From: Candidatus Parcubacteria bacterium
GTDB taxonomy: Bacteria > Patescibacteriota > Minisyncoccia > Phycocordibacterales > UBA6065
Assembly: GCA_019661795.1 (NCBI GenBank)
Contig: JAIFWQ010000003.1
Span: 1 to 16,023 of the forward strand
Direction: 5' to 3'
Length of the DNA: 16,023 bases
A model generated the notes under the pieces. The model saw only the letters and a program-made list of their open reading frames with translations. It made no database searches and was not told the DNA's origin. Position 1 is the first letter of the stretch; every line of letters starts with the position of its first letter. The position numbers and the translations under genes were made by a program. Of this stretch, positions 7,272 through 12,934 are shown piece by piece.

Positions 7272-7616
7272 ATGACCAGAAGCCTTTCAAAAGGACCATA
7301 CGTAGACCCTCGACTTCTCAAGAAGATCGAAGGCAAGAAACCGCAGGAGACCGGCGTCATCAAGACGTGGCTTCGCGCATGTCACATTTCCCCTGAAATG
7401 GTCGGCTTTAAATTCGGGGTTCATAACGGCAAAGATTTCGTCGAGGTGCTTGTGTCCGAGGACATGGTGGGGCACAGACTCGGCGAATTTTCTTTGACCC
7501 GCAAATTCACCAAGCACGGCGGCAAGATGCAGAAAGAGCTCGAACAGAAGAAGAAGGAATCCGAGATCGCCGCCGCGCAGGCCGCTAAGGGCGCCGTCGC
7601 CGAAAAGAAGGCTTAA
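7272..7616 (+). CDS. rpsS: 30S ribosomal protein S19 (uS19)
   Basis: S19 is a small-subunit head protein that forms bridges to the large subunit near the A site. It begins MTRSLSKGPYVDPRLLKKIE and contains VIKTWLRACHISPEMVG and HNGKDFVEVLVSEDMVGHRL, then GEFSLTRKFTKHGG, all family landmarks. The usual protein ends near there (about 92 residues). This one has 114, with a charged and then Ala-rich tail (KMQKELEQKKKESEIAAAQA) that is predicted helical. It is the first gene of its transcription unit, the ATG follows GATTTAT with no Shine-Dalgarno motif, and rplV starts 9 bp after its stop. Confidence 0.97.
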   Translation: MTRSLSKGPYVDPRLLKKIEGKKPQETGVIKTWLRACHISPEMVGFKFGVHNGKDFVEVLVSEDMVGHRLGEFSLTRKFTKHGGKMQKELEQKKKESEIAAAQAAKGAVAEKKA

Positions 7617-7625
7617 TCCAGATAT

Positions 7626-8003
7626 ATGGTCACCGCATCTCTTACAAATTATCGACAGTCTCCCCGCAAGGTCCGCCTCGTGGCGTCTTTGATCAAGGGC
7701 AAGAGCGTTCCGGAGGCTCTCAATATGCTTTCGGTCACCGTGAAGCGATCTTCCGATCCTCTCGCGAAGCTCATCAATTCCGCCGTCGCGAACGCGAAAG
7801 ACCGCGGCGTTTCGACCGAAAACCTCTATATAAAGGAGTGCACCGTCAATCAGGGCCTCACCATGAAGCGATTCATGCCGGGCGCGCGCGGCACAGGTTT
7901 CCCGATCCTCAAAAAGACGAGCCATGTAAAGCTCGTCCTCGACGCGAGGGTCGCGAAAAAGCCTGCTGCCAAGACTAAGCCAGCGAAGGCCGCAACCAAA
8001 TAA
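7626..8003 (+). CDS. rplV: 50S ribosomal protein L22 (uL22)
   Basis: L22 lines the nascent-peptide tunnel and its exit. The N-terminal TNYRQSPRKVRLVASLIKGK is the family signature. It is followed by SAVANAKDRG, LYIKECTVNQG and the tunnel-facing loop MKRFMPGARGTGFPILKKTSHV. The C-terminal VKLVLDA is followed by a Lys/Ala/Pro tail from about residue 109 (VAKKPAAKTKPAKAATK) that ordinary L22 lacks. Total length is 125 residues. It is 9 bp downstream of rpsS and 4 bp upstream of rpsC. No Shine-Dalgarno motif is seen (CCAGATAT before the ATG). Confidence 0.97.
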   Translation: MVTASLTNYRQSPRKVRLVASLIKGKSVPEALNMLSVTVKRSSDPLAKLINSAVANAKDRGVSTENLYIKECTVNQGLTMKRFMPGARGTGFPILKKTSHVKLVLDARVAKKPAAKTKPAKAATK

Positions 8004-8007
8004 TCAT

Positions 8008-8676
8008 ATGTCGCATACCGTACATCCATATTCTCATAGGCTCGGCATCATCAGGGACTGGAAGTCCCGCTGGTTCGCGCCGCGCGGCAAATACCAGGAA
8101 TATCTCAAATCCGACGTCCTCGTCCGCGAATACCTTTCCGAGAAATTCCGCGGCATGTACGTAGCCGACGTCCAGATCGAGCGCAATGAAAAGGCGATCC
8201 GCATCATCATCCGCACCTCGAGGCCGGGCATCATCATAGGCCGCCAGGGCGAAGGAGCCGCGAAGCTCCGCGCCGAGATCCTCTCGTTCATGCAGAAGCA
8301 TGGTTCGAAGCTCCTCAAGAACCAGGAGCTCAAGATCGATATCGAAGAGATCCGATCGCCGGAATCGAACGCCGCCATCGTGGCGTACATGATCGCCGAA
8401 GGCCTTGAAAAGCGCCTCCCGTTCCGCCGCGTCATGAAGCAGATGATCGAGAAGGTCATGGCGAACCGCGACGTGAAGGGAGTGCGCATATTCTTGGGCG
8501 GCCGCCTCGGAGGCGCCGAAATGGCCCGCGTCGAAGACATGAAGAAGGGTCAGATCCCTCTCCAGACGTTCCGCGCGGACATCGATTTCGCCCGCGAAAA
8601 GGCGCACATGACCTACGGCGACATCGGCATAAAGGTCTGGATCTACAAGGGAGAGGTTTTCAATAAGAAAGCGTAA
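8008..8676 (+). CDS. rpsC: 30S ribosomal protein S3 (uS3)
   Basis: S3 lies at the mRNA entry site of the 30S subunit and contributes to helicase activity. It begins MSHTVHPYSHRLGIIRDWKS, the form I associate with Parcubacteria (usual bacterial start: GQKVNPxGxRLGI). The KH domain carries the GIIIGRQGEG loop at 74-83. The C-terminal domain contains GVRIFLGGRLGGAEMAR and ends TYGDIGIKVWIYKGEVFNKKA. The 222 residues are within the family range. The start lies 4 bp after rplV; the bases before it (AATAATCAT) hold no Shine-Dalgarno motif. Confidence 0.98.
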   Translation: MSHTVHPYSHRLGIIRDWKSRWFAPRGKYQEYLKSDVLVREYLSEKFRGMYVADVQIERNEKAIRIIIRTSRPGIIIGRQGEGAAKLRAEILSFMQKHGSKLLKNQELKIDIEEIRSPESNAAIVAYMIAEGLEKRLPFRRVMKQMIEKVMANRDVKGVRIFLGGRLGGAEMARVEDMKKGQIPLQTFRADIDFAREKAHMTYGDIGIKVWIYKGEVFNKKA

Positions 8677-8687
8677 TACCAACCGCC

Positions 8688-9116
8688 ATGCTCGTACCTA
8701 AAAAAGTTAAATACCGAAAGTGGCACGTGATGCGCAAGAACCCTTCGAAGGTCGGCTTCGAAACGCGCGGAACCTATATCTCGTTCGGATCGTTCGGCCT
8801 CAAGGCGATATCCGCGGGCCGCATCCGCTCGGAACAGATCGAATCCGCCCGAAAAGTCATCTCCCGCGAGATCGGCAAGAACGGCAAGCTCTGGATCCGC
8901 ATCTTCCCTGACATGCCGTACACCCAGAAGCCGGCCGAAGTGAAGCTCGGAAAAGGCAAAGGCGACCTCCAGGGATACTGCGCCCCGGTCAAGCCGGGCA
9001 GGATCGTCTTCGAAGTCGACGGCATAGACGAGAAGATGGCGAGGGAAGCCCTCCGAAAAGGCGGTACGAAGCTCCCGGTCAAGACGACCATCGTCTCCCG
9101 CGAGATGGCGGAATAG
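8688..9116 (+). CDS. rplP: 50S ribosomal protein L16 (uL16)
   Basis: L16 contacts A- and P-site tRNA and is a late-assembly protein. MLVPKKVKYRKWHV, ISFGSFGLKA, IESARKVISREIGKNGKLWI, RIFPDMPYTQKPAEVKLGKG and LPVKTTIVSREMA give the full family pattern in 142 residues. The stretch after GKGKG is DLQGYCAPVKPGR, where most bacteria have a Tyr-Trp pair (EYWVAVVKPGR), so the conserved Trp is missing. The spacer is TACCAACCGCC before the ATG, part of a recurrent CGCC-ATG pattern. rpmC (L29) should follow but rpsQ begins 14 bp later. Confidence 0.97.
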   Translation: MLVPKKVKYRKWHVMRKNPSKVGFETRGTYISFGSFGLKAISAGRIRSEQIESARKVISREIGKNGKLWIRIFPDMPYTQKPAEVKLGKGKGDLQGYCAPVKPGRIVFEVDGIDEKMAREALRKGGTKLPVKTTIVSREMAE

Positions 9117-9130
9117 GCCAATAAAACAAT

Positions 9131-9430
9131 ATGTCCATATTTAGCAAGAAAACTGAAGACAAGAAGGTCGCCGCGAAAGCGGAAAAGGCCTCGACGGGCA
9201 CGGCATCGAAGCCGAAGGTGCTTTCGGGCATCGTCGTCTCGACCAAGATGAAAGACACCATCGTCGTCAAAGTCGACCGCTTCGTCAAAGTGCCGAAGTA
9301 CGAGAGATTCATGAAGATCTCGAAGAAGTACAAAGCCCATGACGCAGGCAACACCAAGAAGGAAGGCGAGACCGTCTCGATCATCGAGACCCGCCCGATC
9401 TCGAAGGACAAGAATTTCAAAGTCATATAA
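9131..9430 (+). CDS. rpsQ: 30S ribosomal protein S17 (uS17) with N-terminal extension
   Basis: S17 binds 16S rRNA early in assembly. The OB-fold begins near residue 31 with VLSGIVVSTKMKDTIVVKVD and continues through RFVKVPKYERFMKISKKYKA and EGETVSIIETRPISKDKNFKVI, which match the family. The 30 residues before it (MSIFSKKTEDKKVAAKAEKA, then Ser/Thr-rich) are extra. They are not L29, although L29 is missing exactly here, because they lack its two-helix Leu/Arg pattern. The opening MSIFSKKT resembles that of L23 (MSLFGKKT). No Shine-Dalgarno motif precedes the ATG (CCAATAAAACAAT). Confidence 0.95.
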   Translation: MSIFSKKTEDKKVAAKAEKASTGTASKPKVLSGIVVSTKMKDTIVVKVDRFVKVPKYERFMKISKKYKAHDAGNTKKEGETVSIIETRPISKDKNFKVI

Positions 9431-9445
9431 TTATCCATCGCCGCC

Positions 9446-9817
9446 ATGTTACAACCACGCTCAATAGTCGTCATAGCAGACAATTCCGGCGCCAAAATAG
9501 GCCGCATCTTCAAGGTGCTCGGCTCGGCGGCGAAACGCTACGCCATGATCGGCGACATCGTCGTCCTTTCTGTACAGAAGGCCGAGCCTCGCAAAGCCGT
9601 TAAAAAGAAGGACGTCCTCCACGCCGTCGTGGTCCGATCGGTCAACGCCACGAAGCGAAGGGACGGCTCGTACATCCGCTTCGACGAGAACGCGGTCGTC
9701 GTCCTCGAAAAGGGCAAGAAAGAGCCTCTCGGCGGACGCGTCTTCGGACCTATCCCTCGCGAGCTCGCCGAAAAAGGCTTCCAGACCATCGCGTCGCGCG
9801 CGGCCGAGATCGTATAA
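9446..9817 (+). CDS. rplN: 50S ribosomal protein L14 (uL14)
   Basis: L14 forms an intersubunit bridge and binds the silencing factor RsfS. It begins MLQPRSIVVIADNSGAKIGR and contains GDIVVLSVQKAEPRKAVKKKDV, HAVVVRSVNATKRRDGSYIR and FDENAVVVL. It ends GRVFGPIPRELAEKGFQTIA plus SRAAEIV. The 123 residues are exactly the family length. The spacer TATCCATCGCCGCC leads into the ATG with no Shine-Dalgarno motif. It lies 15 bp after rpsQ and 17 bp before rplX in the usual order. Confidence 0.98.
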   Translation: MLQPRSIVVIADNSGAKIGRIFKVLGSAAKRYAMIGDIVVLSVQKAEPRKAVKKKDVLHAVVVRSVNATKRRDGSYIRFDENAVVVLEKGKKEPLGGRVFGPIPRELAEKGFQTIASRAAEIV

Positions 9818-9834
9818 CTCCTAACCAAACCAAC

Positions 9835-10053
9835 ATGCACGTAAAAAAAGGAGATAAGGTGGTGATTCTGACCGGCAGGGACGCAGGAAAGACCGGCGAA
9901 GTGGTAAAGGCCATGCCGAAGCTCGACCGCGTCATCGTCGCCGGCGTCAATAAAATGAAGCGCCACATGCGCCCTACGAAATCCGGCCAGAAAGGCCAGA
10001 TCGTCGAAAAAGAGATGCCTCTTCACGCATCGAACGTAGCTAAGGCTAAATAA
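9835..10053 (+). CDS. rplX: 50S ribosomal protein L24 (uL24), short form
   Basis: L24 starts 50S assembly and in bacteria also lies at the tunnel exit. The KOW motif is clear at the start (HVKKGDKVVILTGRDAGKTG), then VIVAGVNKMKRHMRPTKSGQ and IVEKEMPLHASNV, which ends the conserved core. The protein stops four residues later, at 72 residues, whereas typical bacterial L24 has about 100-105, so the C-terminal part is missing. The stop codon is clean and rplE starts 1 bp later, so this looks like a genuine short form and not a frameshift. The spacer CTCCTAACCAAACCAAC contains no G at all. Confidence 0.95.
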   Translation: MHVKKGDKVVILTGRDAGKTGEVVKAMPKLDRVIVAGVNKMKRHMRPTKSGQKGQIVEKEMPLHASNVAKAK

Positions 10054-10054
10054 T

Positions 10055-10591
10055 ATGAAAACTCTCAAAGAAAAACAGGTCGACGCATTCGAGGCGATGA
10101 AGAAATCGTTCGGCTATTCGAACGCCATGCAGGCCCCGAAGGTCCTCAAGGTCGTCGTATCGGCCGGCGTCGGCTCGTTCAAGGATAAAAAGAAGGTCGA
10201 GCTCGCGGGCGACCGCATCATGAAGATCACCGGCCAGAAGCCGGTCCTCCGAGGCGCCAAGAAATCGATCGCATCGTACAAATCGCGCGAAGGCGACCCG
10301 ATGGGCTATCAGGTCACGCTCCGCGGCACGAAGATGTGGAACTTCCTCGAGAAGCTCGTCCATATCGCATTGCCTCGAACCAAAGACTTCCGCGGCCTTC
10401 CATCGACTTCCGCCGACGGCATGGGCGGCTATTCCATCGGCGTGCGCGAGCATTCGATATTCCCCGAGACGACTGACGAAGAGCTCAAGGACGTCTTCGG
10501 CATCGGAATCACGGTCGTGACGAACGTGAAGGCAAAGGAAGAGACGAAGAAATTCCTCGAACTCCTCGGCTTTCCGATCAAGAAAGCCTAG
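10055..10591 (+). CDS. rplE: 50S ribosomal protein L5 (uL5)
   Basis: L5 binds 5S rRNA in the central protuberance. NAMQAPKVLKVVVSAGVGSF, ITGQKPVLRGAKKSIASYKS, REGDPMGYQVTLRGTKMWNF and LPRTKDFRGLPSTSADGMGG are the family landmarks. The end GIGITVVTNVKAKEETKKFL is followed by ELLGFPIKKA. The 178 residues match the usual length. Only one base separates it from the rplX stop, so translation is probably coupled. After the stop, AAAGCC (10583-10588) can pair with GGCTTT (10598-10603), a weak terminator-like hairpin just before the rpsN promoter. Confidence 0.98.
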   Translation: MKTLKEKQVDAFEAMKKSFGYSNAMQAPKVLKVVVSAGVGSFKDKKKVELAGDRIMKITGQKPVLRGAKKSIASYKSREGDPMGYQVTLRGTKMWNFLEKLVHIALPRTKDFRGLPSTSADGMGGYSIGVREHSIFPETTDEELKDVFGIGITVVTNVKAKEETKKFLELLGFPIKKA

Positions 10592-10603
10592 TCCGGGGGC
10601 TTT
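10583..10603 (+). terminator. Weak terminator-like hairpin at the end of rplE
   Basis: AAAGCC and GGCTTT form a 6-bp stem around a 9-nt loop, with the rplE stop codon inside. It is followed by GTTTG and not by a full T-run. It could reduce read-through into rpsN, but it is not strong. Confidence 0.3.
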
Positions 10604-10605
10604 GT

Positions 10606-10634
10606 TTGACAGGGCCGAAATCCTTTGCTAGTAT
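10606..10634 (+). promoter_or_regulatory. Promoter for the rpsN-secY unit
   Basis: This is the best promoter in the window: TTGACA (10606-10611), 17 bp, TAGTAT (10629-10634), with an extended -10 (TGC-TAGTAT). Transcription would begin near 10641, about 59 nt before rpsN. It lies inside what is normally an uninterrupted spc operon, between L5 and S14. Confidence 0.85.
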
Positions 10635-10642
10635 GGCCGGAC

Positions 10643-10687
10643 AAAGCTTTTTCAGGGCTTTTTTATTTTCGCCGGATTTTTCCCGGC
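10643..10687 (+). promoter_or_regulatory. Leader hairpins before rpsN
   Basis: AAAGC (10643-10647) pairs with GCTTT (10657-10661) and is followed by TTTATTTT to 10669, resembling a small terminator right after the predicted start of transcription. A second hairpin, GCCGG (10671-10675) with CCGGC (10683-10687), ends 12 nt before the rpsN ATG, where a Shine-Dalgarno site would otherwise be near. Both could regulate the unit; this is inference from structure. Confidence 0.45.
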
Positions 10688-10699
10688 TCCCCAGCAAAA

Positions 10700-10885
10700 A
10701 TGGCAAAAACTTCAGTCGTAGCAAGAGCGAACAAGAAGCCGAAATTCTCTTCGAGGATCGTGCGGCGCTGTTTCCGCTGCGGCAGGAAGAACGGCTTCAT
10801 GAGGGATTTCGGCATGTGCCGCATCTGCTTCAGGGAGCTCGCGAACGACGGCCTCATCCCGGGCATAAAGAAGTCGTCTTGGTAG
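10700..10885 (+). CDS. rpsN: 30S ribosomal protein S14, zinc-binding short type (uS14)
   Basis: S14 is assembled late into the 30S head. The start at 10700 gives 61 residues, MAKTSVVARANKKPKFSSRI onwards, the size of the zinc form. The longer in-frame ORF from 10625 would begin between the -35 and -10 boxes of the promoter. The zinc ligands are CFRC and CRIC, spaced as in the family (RRCFRCGRKNGFMRDFGMCR). It ends with CFRELANDGLIPGIKKSSW, also typical. It has its own promoter and is the first gene of its unit. The ATG follows CCCCAGCAAAA, with no Shine-Dalgarno motif. Unlike the other genes here, it is followed by a 72-nt gap before rpsH. Confidence 0.96.
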   Translation: MAKTSVVARANKKPKFSSRIVRRCFRCGRKNGFMRDFGMCRICFRELANDGLIPGIKKSSW

Positions 10886-10909
10886 AGATTAAAAGATTTA
10901 GGCAGTAGA

Positions 10910-10940
10910 GTTCGGAAGAAAACTCCAGTCACGACCGAAC
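10910..10940 (+). repeat. Inverted repeat in the rpsN-rpsH gap
   Basis: GTTCGG (10910-10915) and CCGAAC (10935-10940) are exact reverse complements separated by 19 nt. They lie in the only gap of more than 30 nt within this unit. The structure ends 17 nt before the rpsH ATG. It may be an RNA element such as a regulatory protein site, but six base pairs alone are weak evidence. Confidence 0.35.
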
Positions 10941-10957
10941 GCTAGACGCTAAACAAC

Positions 10958-11347
10958 ATGAGAGACCCAATTTCAAACCTTATAACGAACCTCAAGAACG
11001 GCAGCGCCGCGAAGAAAGACGCCGTCGCCGTTCCGCATTCGAATTTCACGGAATCCGTCGTCGAAGCCCTTTCGCGCAAAGGCTATGTGAAGCCTGGAGT
11101 GAAGAAAGGTAAGAAAGTCCAGAAGACCCTCGAGGTCGGCCTCATATATGTGAACGGCAAGGCGCGCATCAACGACGTCAAACGCCTTTCGAAGCCTTCG
11201 AAGAGGCTCTATAAAGGCTACTCCGAGATCTTCCCGGTAAAGCAGGGCTACGGATCGACGTTCGTTTCGACGCCGAAAGGCATCCTTTCGGACGACGAGG
11301 TCCGCAAGCAAAAGGTCGGCGGCGAGATCCTTTTCCAGATCTGGTAA
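10958..11347 (+). CDS. rpsH: 30S ribosomal protein S8 (uS8)
   Basis: S8 binds the central domain of 16S rRNA and in E. coli represses the spc operon. It starts MRDPISNLITNLKNGSAAKK (usual: DPIADMLTRIRNA) and continues VAVPHSNFTESVVEALSRKG. The C-terminal RNA-binding part is GYGSTFVSTPKGILSDDEVR and KQKVGGEILFQIW, where most have GLGIAILSTSKGVMTDREAR and GGEVLCYVW. The 129 residues match. The spacer GCTAAACAAC has no Shine-Dalgarno motif. rplF follows after 16 bp. Confidence 0.97.
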   Translation: MRDPISNLITNLKNGSAAKKDAVAVPHSNFTESVVEALSRKGYVKPGVKKGKKVQKTLEVGLIYVNGKARINDVKRLSKPSKRLYKGYSEIFPVKQGYGSTFVSTPKGILSDDEVRKQKVGGEILFQIW

Positions 11348-11363
11348 TACTTTCAATATCCAT

Positions 11364-11891
11364 ATGTCACGCGTAGCGAAAAAGCCCATAATCATCCCAG
11401 AGAAGACCGCCGTATCGGTCGAGGGCCAGACCGTGTCCGTAAAGGGACCTCTCGGCGAGATGTCCCGCGTCTTCAAGCCGGGCGTCGCTTTCAAGATAGA
11501 CAACGGCTCCGTCATGGTCACCCTCGGCCGTCCGGAAGACTACATGCTCGTCGGAACGTACGCGTCGCACCTCAAGAACATGATCAAAGGCGTGACGGCA
11601 GGCTTCACCAAGAAGCTCATCGTCGAAGGCATCGGCTTCAAATCGGATGTCAAAGGCGCCAAGCTCGACCTTTCTCTCGGATTCTCGCATCCTATATCCG
11701 TCGAGATCCCGAAGAACCTCAAAGTGACCGCCGAGAAGAACATCATCACCATATCGGGCGTCTCGAACGAGCTCGTCGGCGAATTCGCTTCGAAGATCCG
11801 CGCCCTGAAGAAGCCGGAACCATATAAGGGCAAAGGCATCCGCTACGAAGGCGAGGTCATCCGCAGGAAGCAGGGCAAAAAGGCCGCGTAA
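11364..11891 (+). CDS. rplF: 50S ribosomal protein L6 (uL6)
   Basis: L6 sits near the factor-binding site of the 50S subunit. It opens MSRVAKKPIIIPEKTAVSVE and has VSVKGPLGEMSR in its first domain. It carries the central MIKGVTAGFTKKLIVEGIGF and LSLGFSHPISVEIP. The family signature is at the end: KPEPYKGKGIRYEGEVIRRK followed by QGKKAA. At 175 residues it has both duplicated domains. The bases before the ATG, TTTCAATATCCAT, contain no G and no Shine-Dalgarno site. rplR follows after 27 bp, a slightly longer gap with no visible structure. Confidence 0.98.
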   Translation: MSRVAKKPIIIPEKTAVSVEGQTVSVKGPLGEMSRVFKPGVAFKIDNGSVMVTLGRPEDYMLVGTYASHLKNMIKGVTAGFTKKLIVEGIGFKSDVKGAKLDLSLGFSHPISVEIPKNLKVTAEKNIITISGVSNELVGEFASKIRALKKPEPYKGKGIRYEGEVIRRKQGKKAA

Positions 11892-11918
11892 TCCATAGCA
11901 TAGAGCCATCAAATTCCC

Positions 11919-12287
11919 ATGAAAAAGAATATTAAAAAGCAGAAGAGGACCAGGCGACACGTAAAGATCAGGACGCGCGTCTCGGGCACGGCCGAGATCC
12001 CGCGCCTCGCCGTATTCCGCTCGAACAAATTCATGTACGCCCAGCTCATCGACGACGCGAACGCGAAGACGCTCGCTTCGGCGTCGACCCTGCCTAAAAA
12101 GGCGGCGAAGGCTTCCAAGAAAGGCGTAAAGAAGGTCGACGCGGCCGCCGCCCTCGGCAAAGCCATCGCCGAGAAAGCTCTGGCTCTCAAGGTGAAGTCT
12201 GTCGTCTTCGACCGAGGAGGCTTCGGCTTCAAGGGCCGCGTCAAGGCTCTGGCCGACGGCGCTCGGGAGGGAGGACTTAAGTTTTAA
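11919..12287 (+). CDS. rplR: 50S ribosomal protein L18 (uL18)
   Basis: L18 binds 5S rRNA together with L5. The order is typical: a basic N-terminus (MKKNIKKQKRTRRHVKIRTR), VSGTAEIPRLAVFRSNKFMY, AQLIDDANAKTLASAST, GKAIAEKALALKVKSVVFDR, then GGFGFKGRVKALADGAREGG. It ends LKF, as the family does (GLxF). The 122 residues are normal, with a Lys-rich segment PKKAAKASKKGVKKVDAAAA in the usual variable region. The ATG follows CATCAAATTCCC, with no Shine-Dalgarno motif. Confidence 0.97.
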   Translation: MKKNIKKQKRTRRHVKIRTRVSGTAEIPRLAVFRSNKFMYAQLIDDANAKTLASASTLPKKAAKASKKGVKKVDAAAALGKAIAEKALALKVKSVVFDRGGFGFKGRVKALADGAREGGLKF

Positions 12288-12298
12288 TACAATCCATT

Positions 12299-12928
12299 AT
12301 GAATCCAGAAACAGAAAATAAGAACGCACCGGCACCTGTCGCCCCATCGGCGCCTGTTTCTGCTGCTCCGAGGGACAACCGCGATTTCCGCGGCCCTCGC
12401 CAGGGCGGAGCGGGAGGACGCGGCGGCCGCGGCCCTCGAAAGGGCGATTCTCGCGCGCCTCGCACCAAGCCTGAATTCGATTCCGTGATGCTCAACATCC
12501 GCCGCGTAGCCCGCGTGGTCTCCGGCGGCCGCCGCTTCGCTTTCTCGGTCGCGCTCGTCGCAGGCGACAGGAAAGGCAGGGTAGGCGTCGGGCTCGGCAA
12601 GGCCGGCGACACCGCCCTCGCCATAGACAAGGCGACCCGCCACGCTAAAAAGAACATGATCAAGGTCAACACGACCAAGGACATGTCCATACCTCATGAG
12701 GTGTCCGCGAAATATTCTTCGGCCCGCATCGTCATCAGGCCGGTGAAGGACCGCGGCCTCGTCGCCGGATCCGCGGTGCGAACGGTGCTCGAGCTCGCCG
12801 GCGTGAAGAACGTCGCCGCGAAGATCATCTCTCCTTCGAAGAACAAGCTCAACATCGCCCGCGCGACGATCGACGCCCTTCAGAACCTCACCCTCGTCCG
12901 TCCTGCCGGCGTCAAAAACGATAAATAA
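12299..12928 (+). CDS. rpsE: 30S ribosomal protein S5 (uS5) with Gly/Arg-rich N-terminal tail
   Basis: S5 lines the mRNA entry path and affects decoding accuracy. The S5 domain begins around residue 59 (EFDSVMLNIRRVARVVSGGR) and contains RFAFSVALVAGDRKGRVGVG, HAKKNMIKVNTTKDMSIPHE and AGSAVRTVLELAGVKNVAAK. It ends IARATIDALQNLTLVRPAGV. Before it is a 58-residue tail in two parts: Pro/Ala-rich (APAPVAPSAPVSAAP) and Gly/Arg-rich (RGPRQGGAGGRGGRGPRKG, residues 31-49) with RGG repeats seen in RNA-binding tails. Ordinary S5 has about 165 residues; this has 209. rplO starts 6 bp after the stop, so rpmD (L30) is absent. Confidence 0.97.
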   Translation: MNPETENKNAPAPVAPSAPVSAAPRDNRDFRGPRQGGAGGRGGRGPRKGDSRAPRTKPEFDSVMLNIRRVARVVSGGRRFAFSVALVAGDRKGRVGVGLGKAGDTALAIDKATRHAKKNMIKVNTTKDMSIPHEVSAKYSSARIVIRPVKDRGLVAGSAVRTVLELAGVKNVAAKIISPSKNKLNIARATIDALQNLTLVRPAGVKNDK

Positions 12929-12934
12929 ACCGCC

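Noticed and set aside
9131..9220. Possible L29 remnant fused to the N-terminus of S17
   Set aside because: The extension is Ala/Lys/Ser/Thr-rich and lacks the Leu-spaced two-helix pattern of L29.
10606..10908. Upstream starts and another + frame around S14, including an in-frame start at 10625
   Set aside because: The upstream part lies inside the promoter and hairpin leader; S14 homology starts at the ATG at 10700, and the other frame has no recognisable features.
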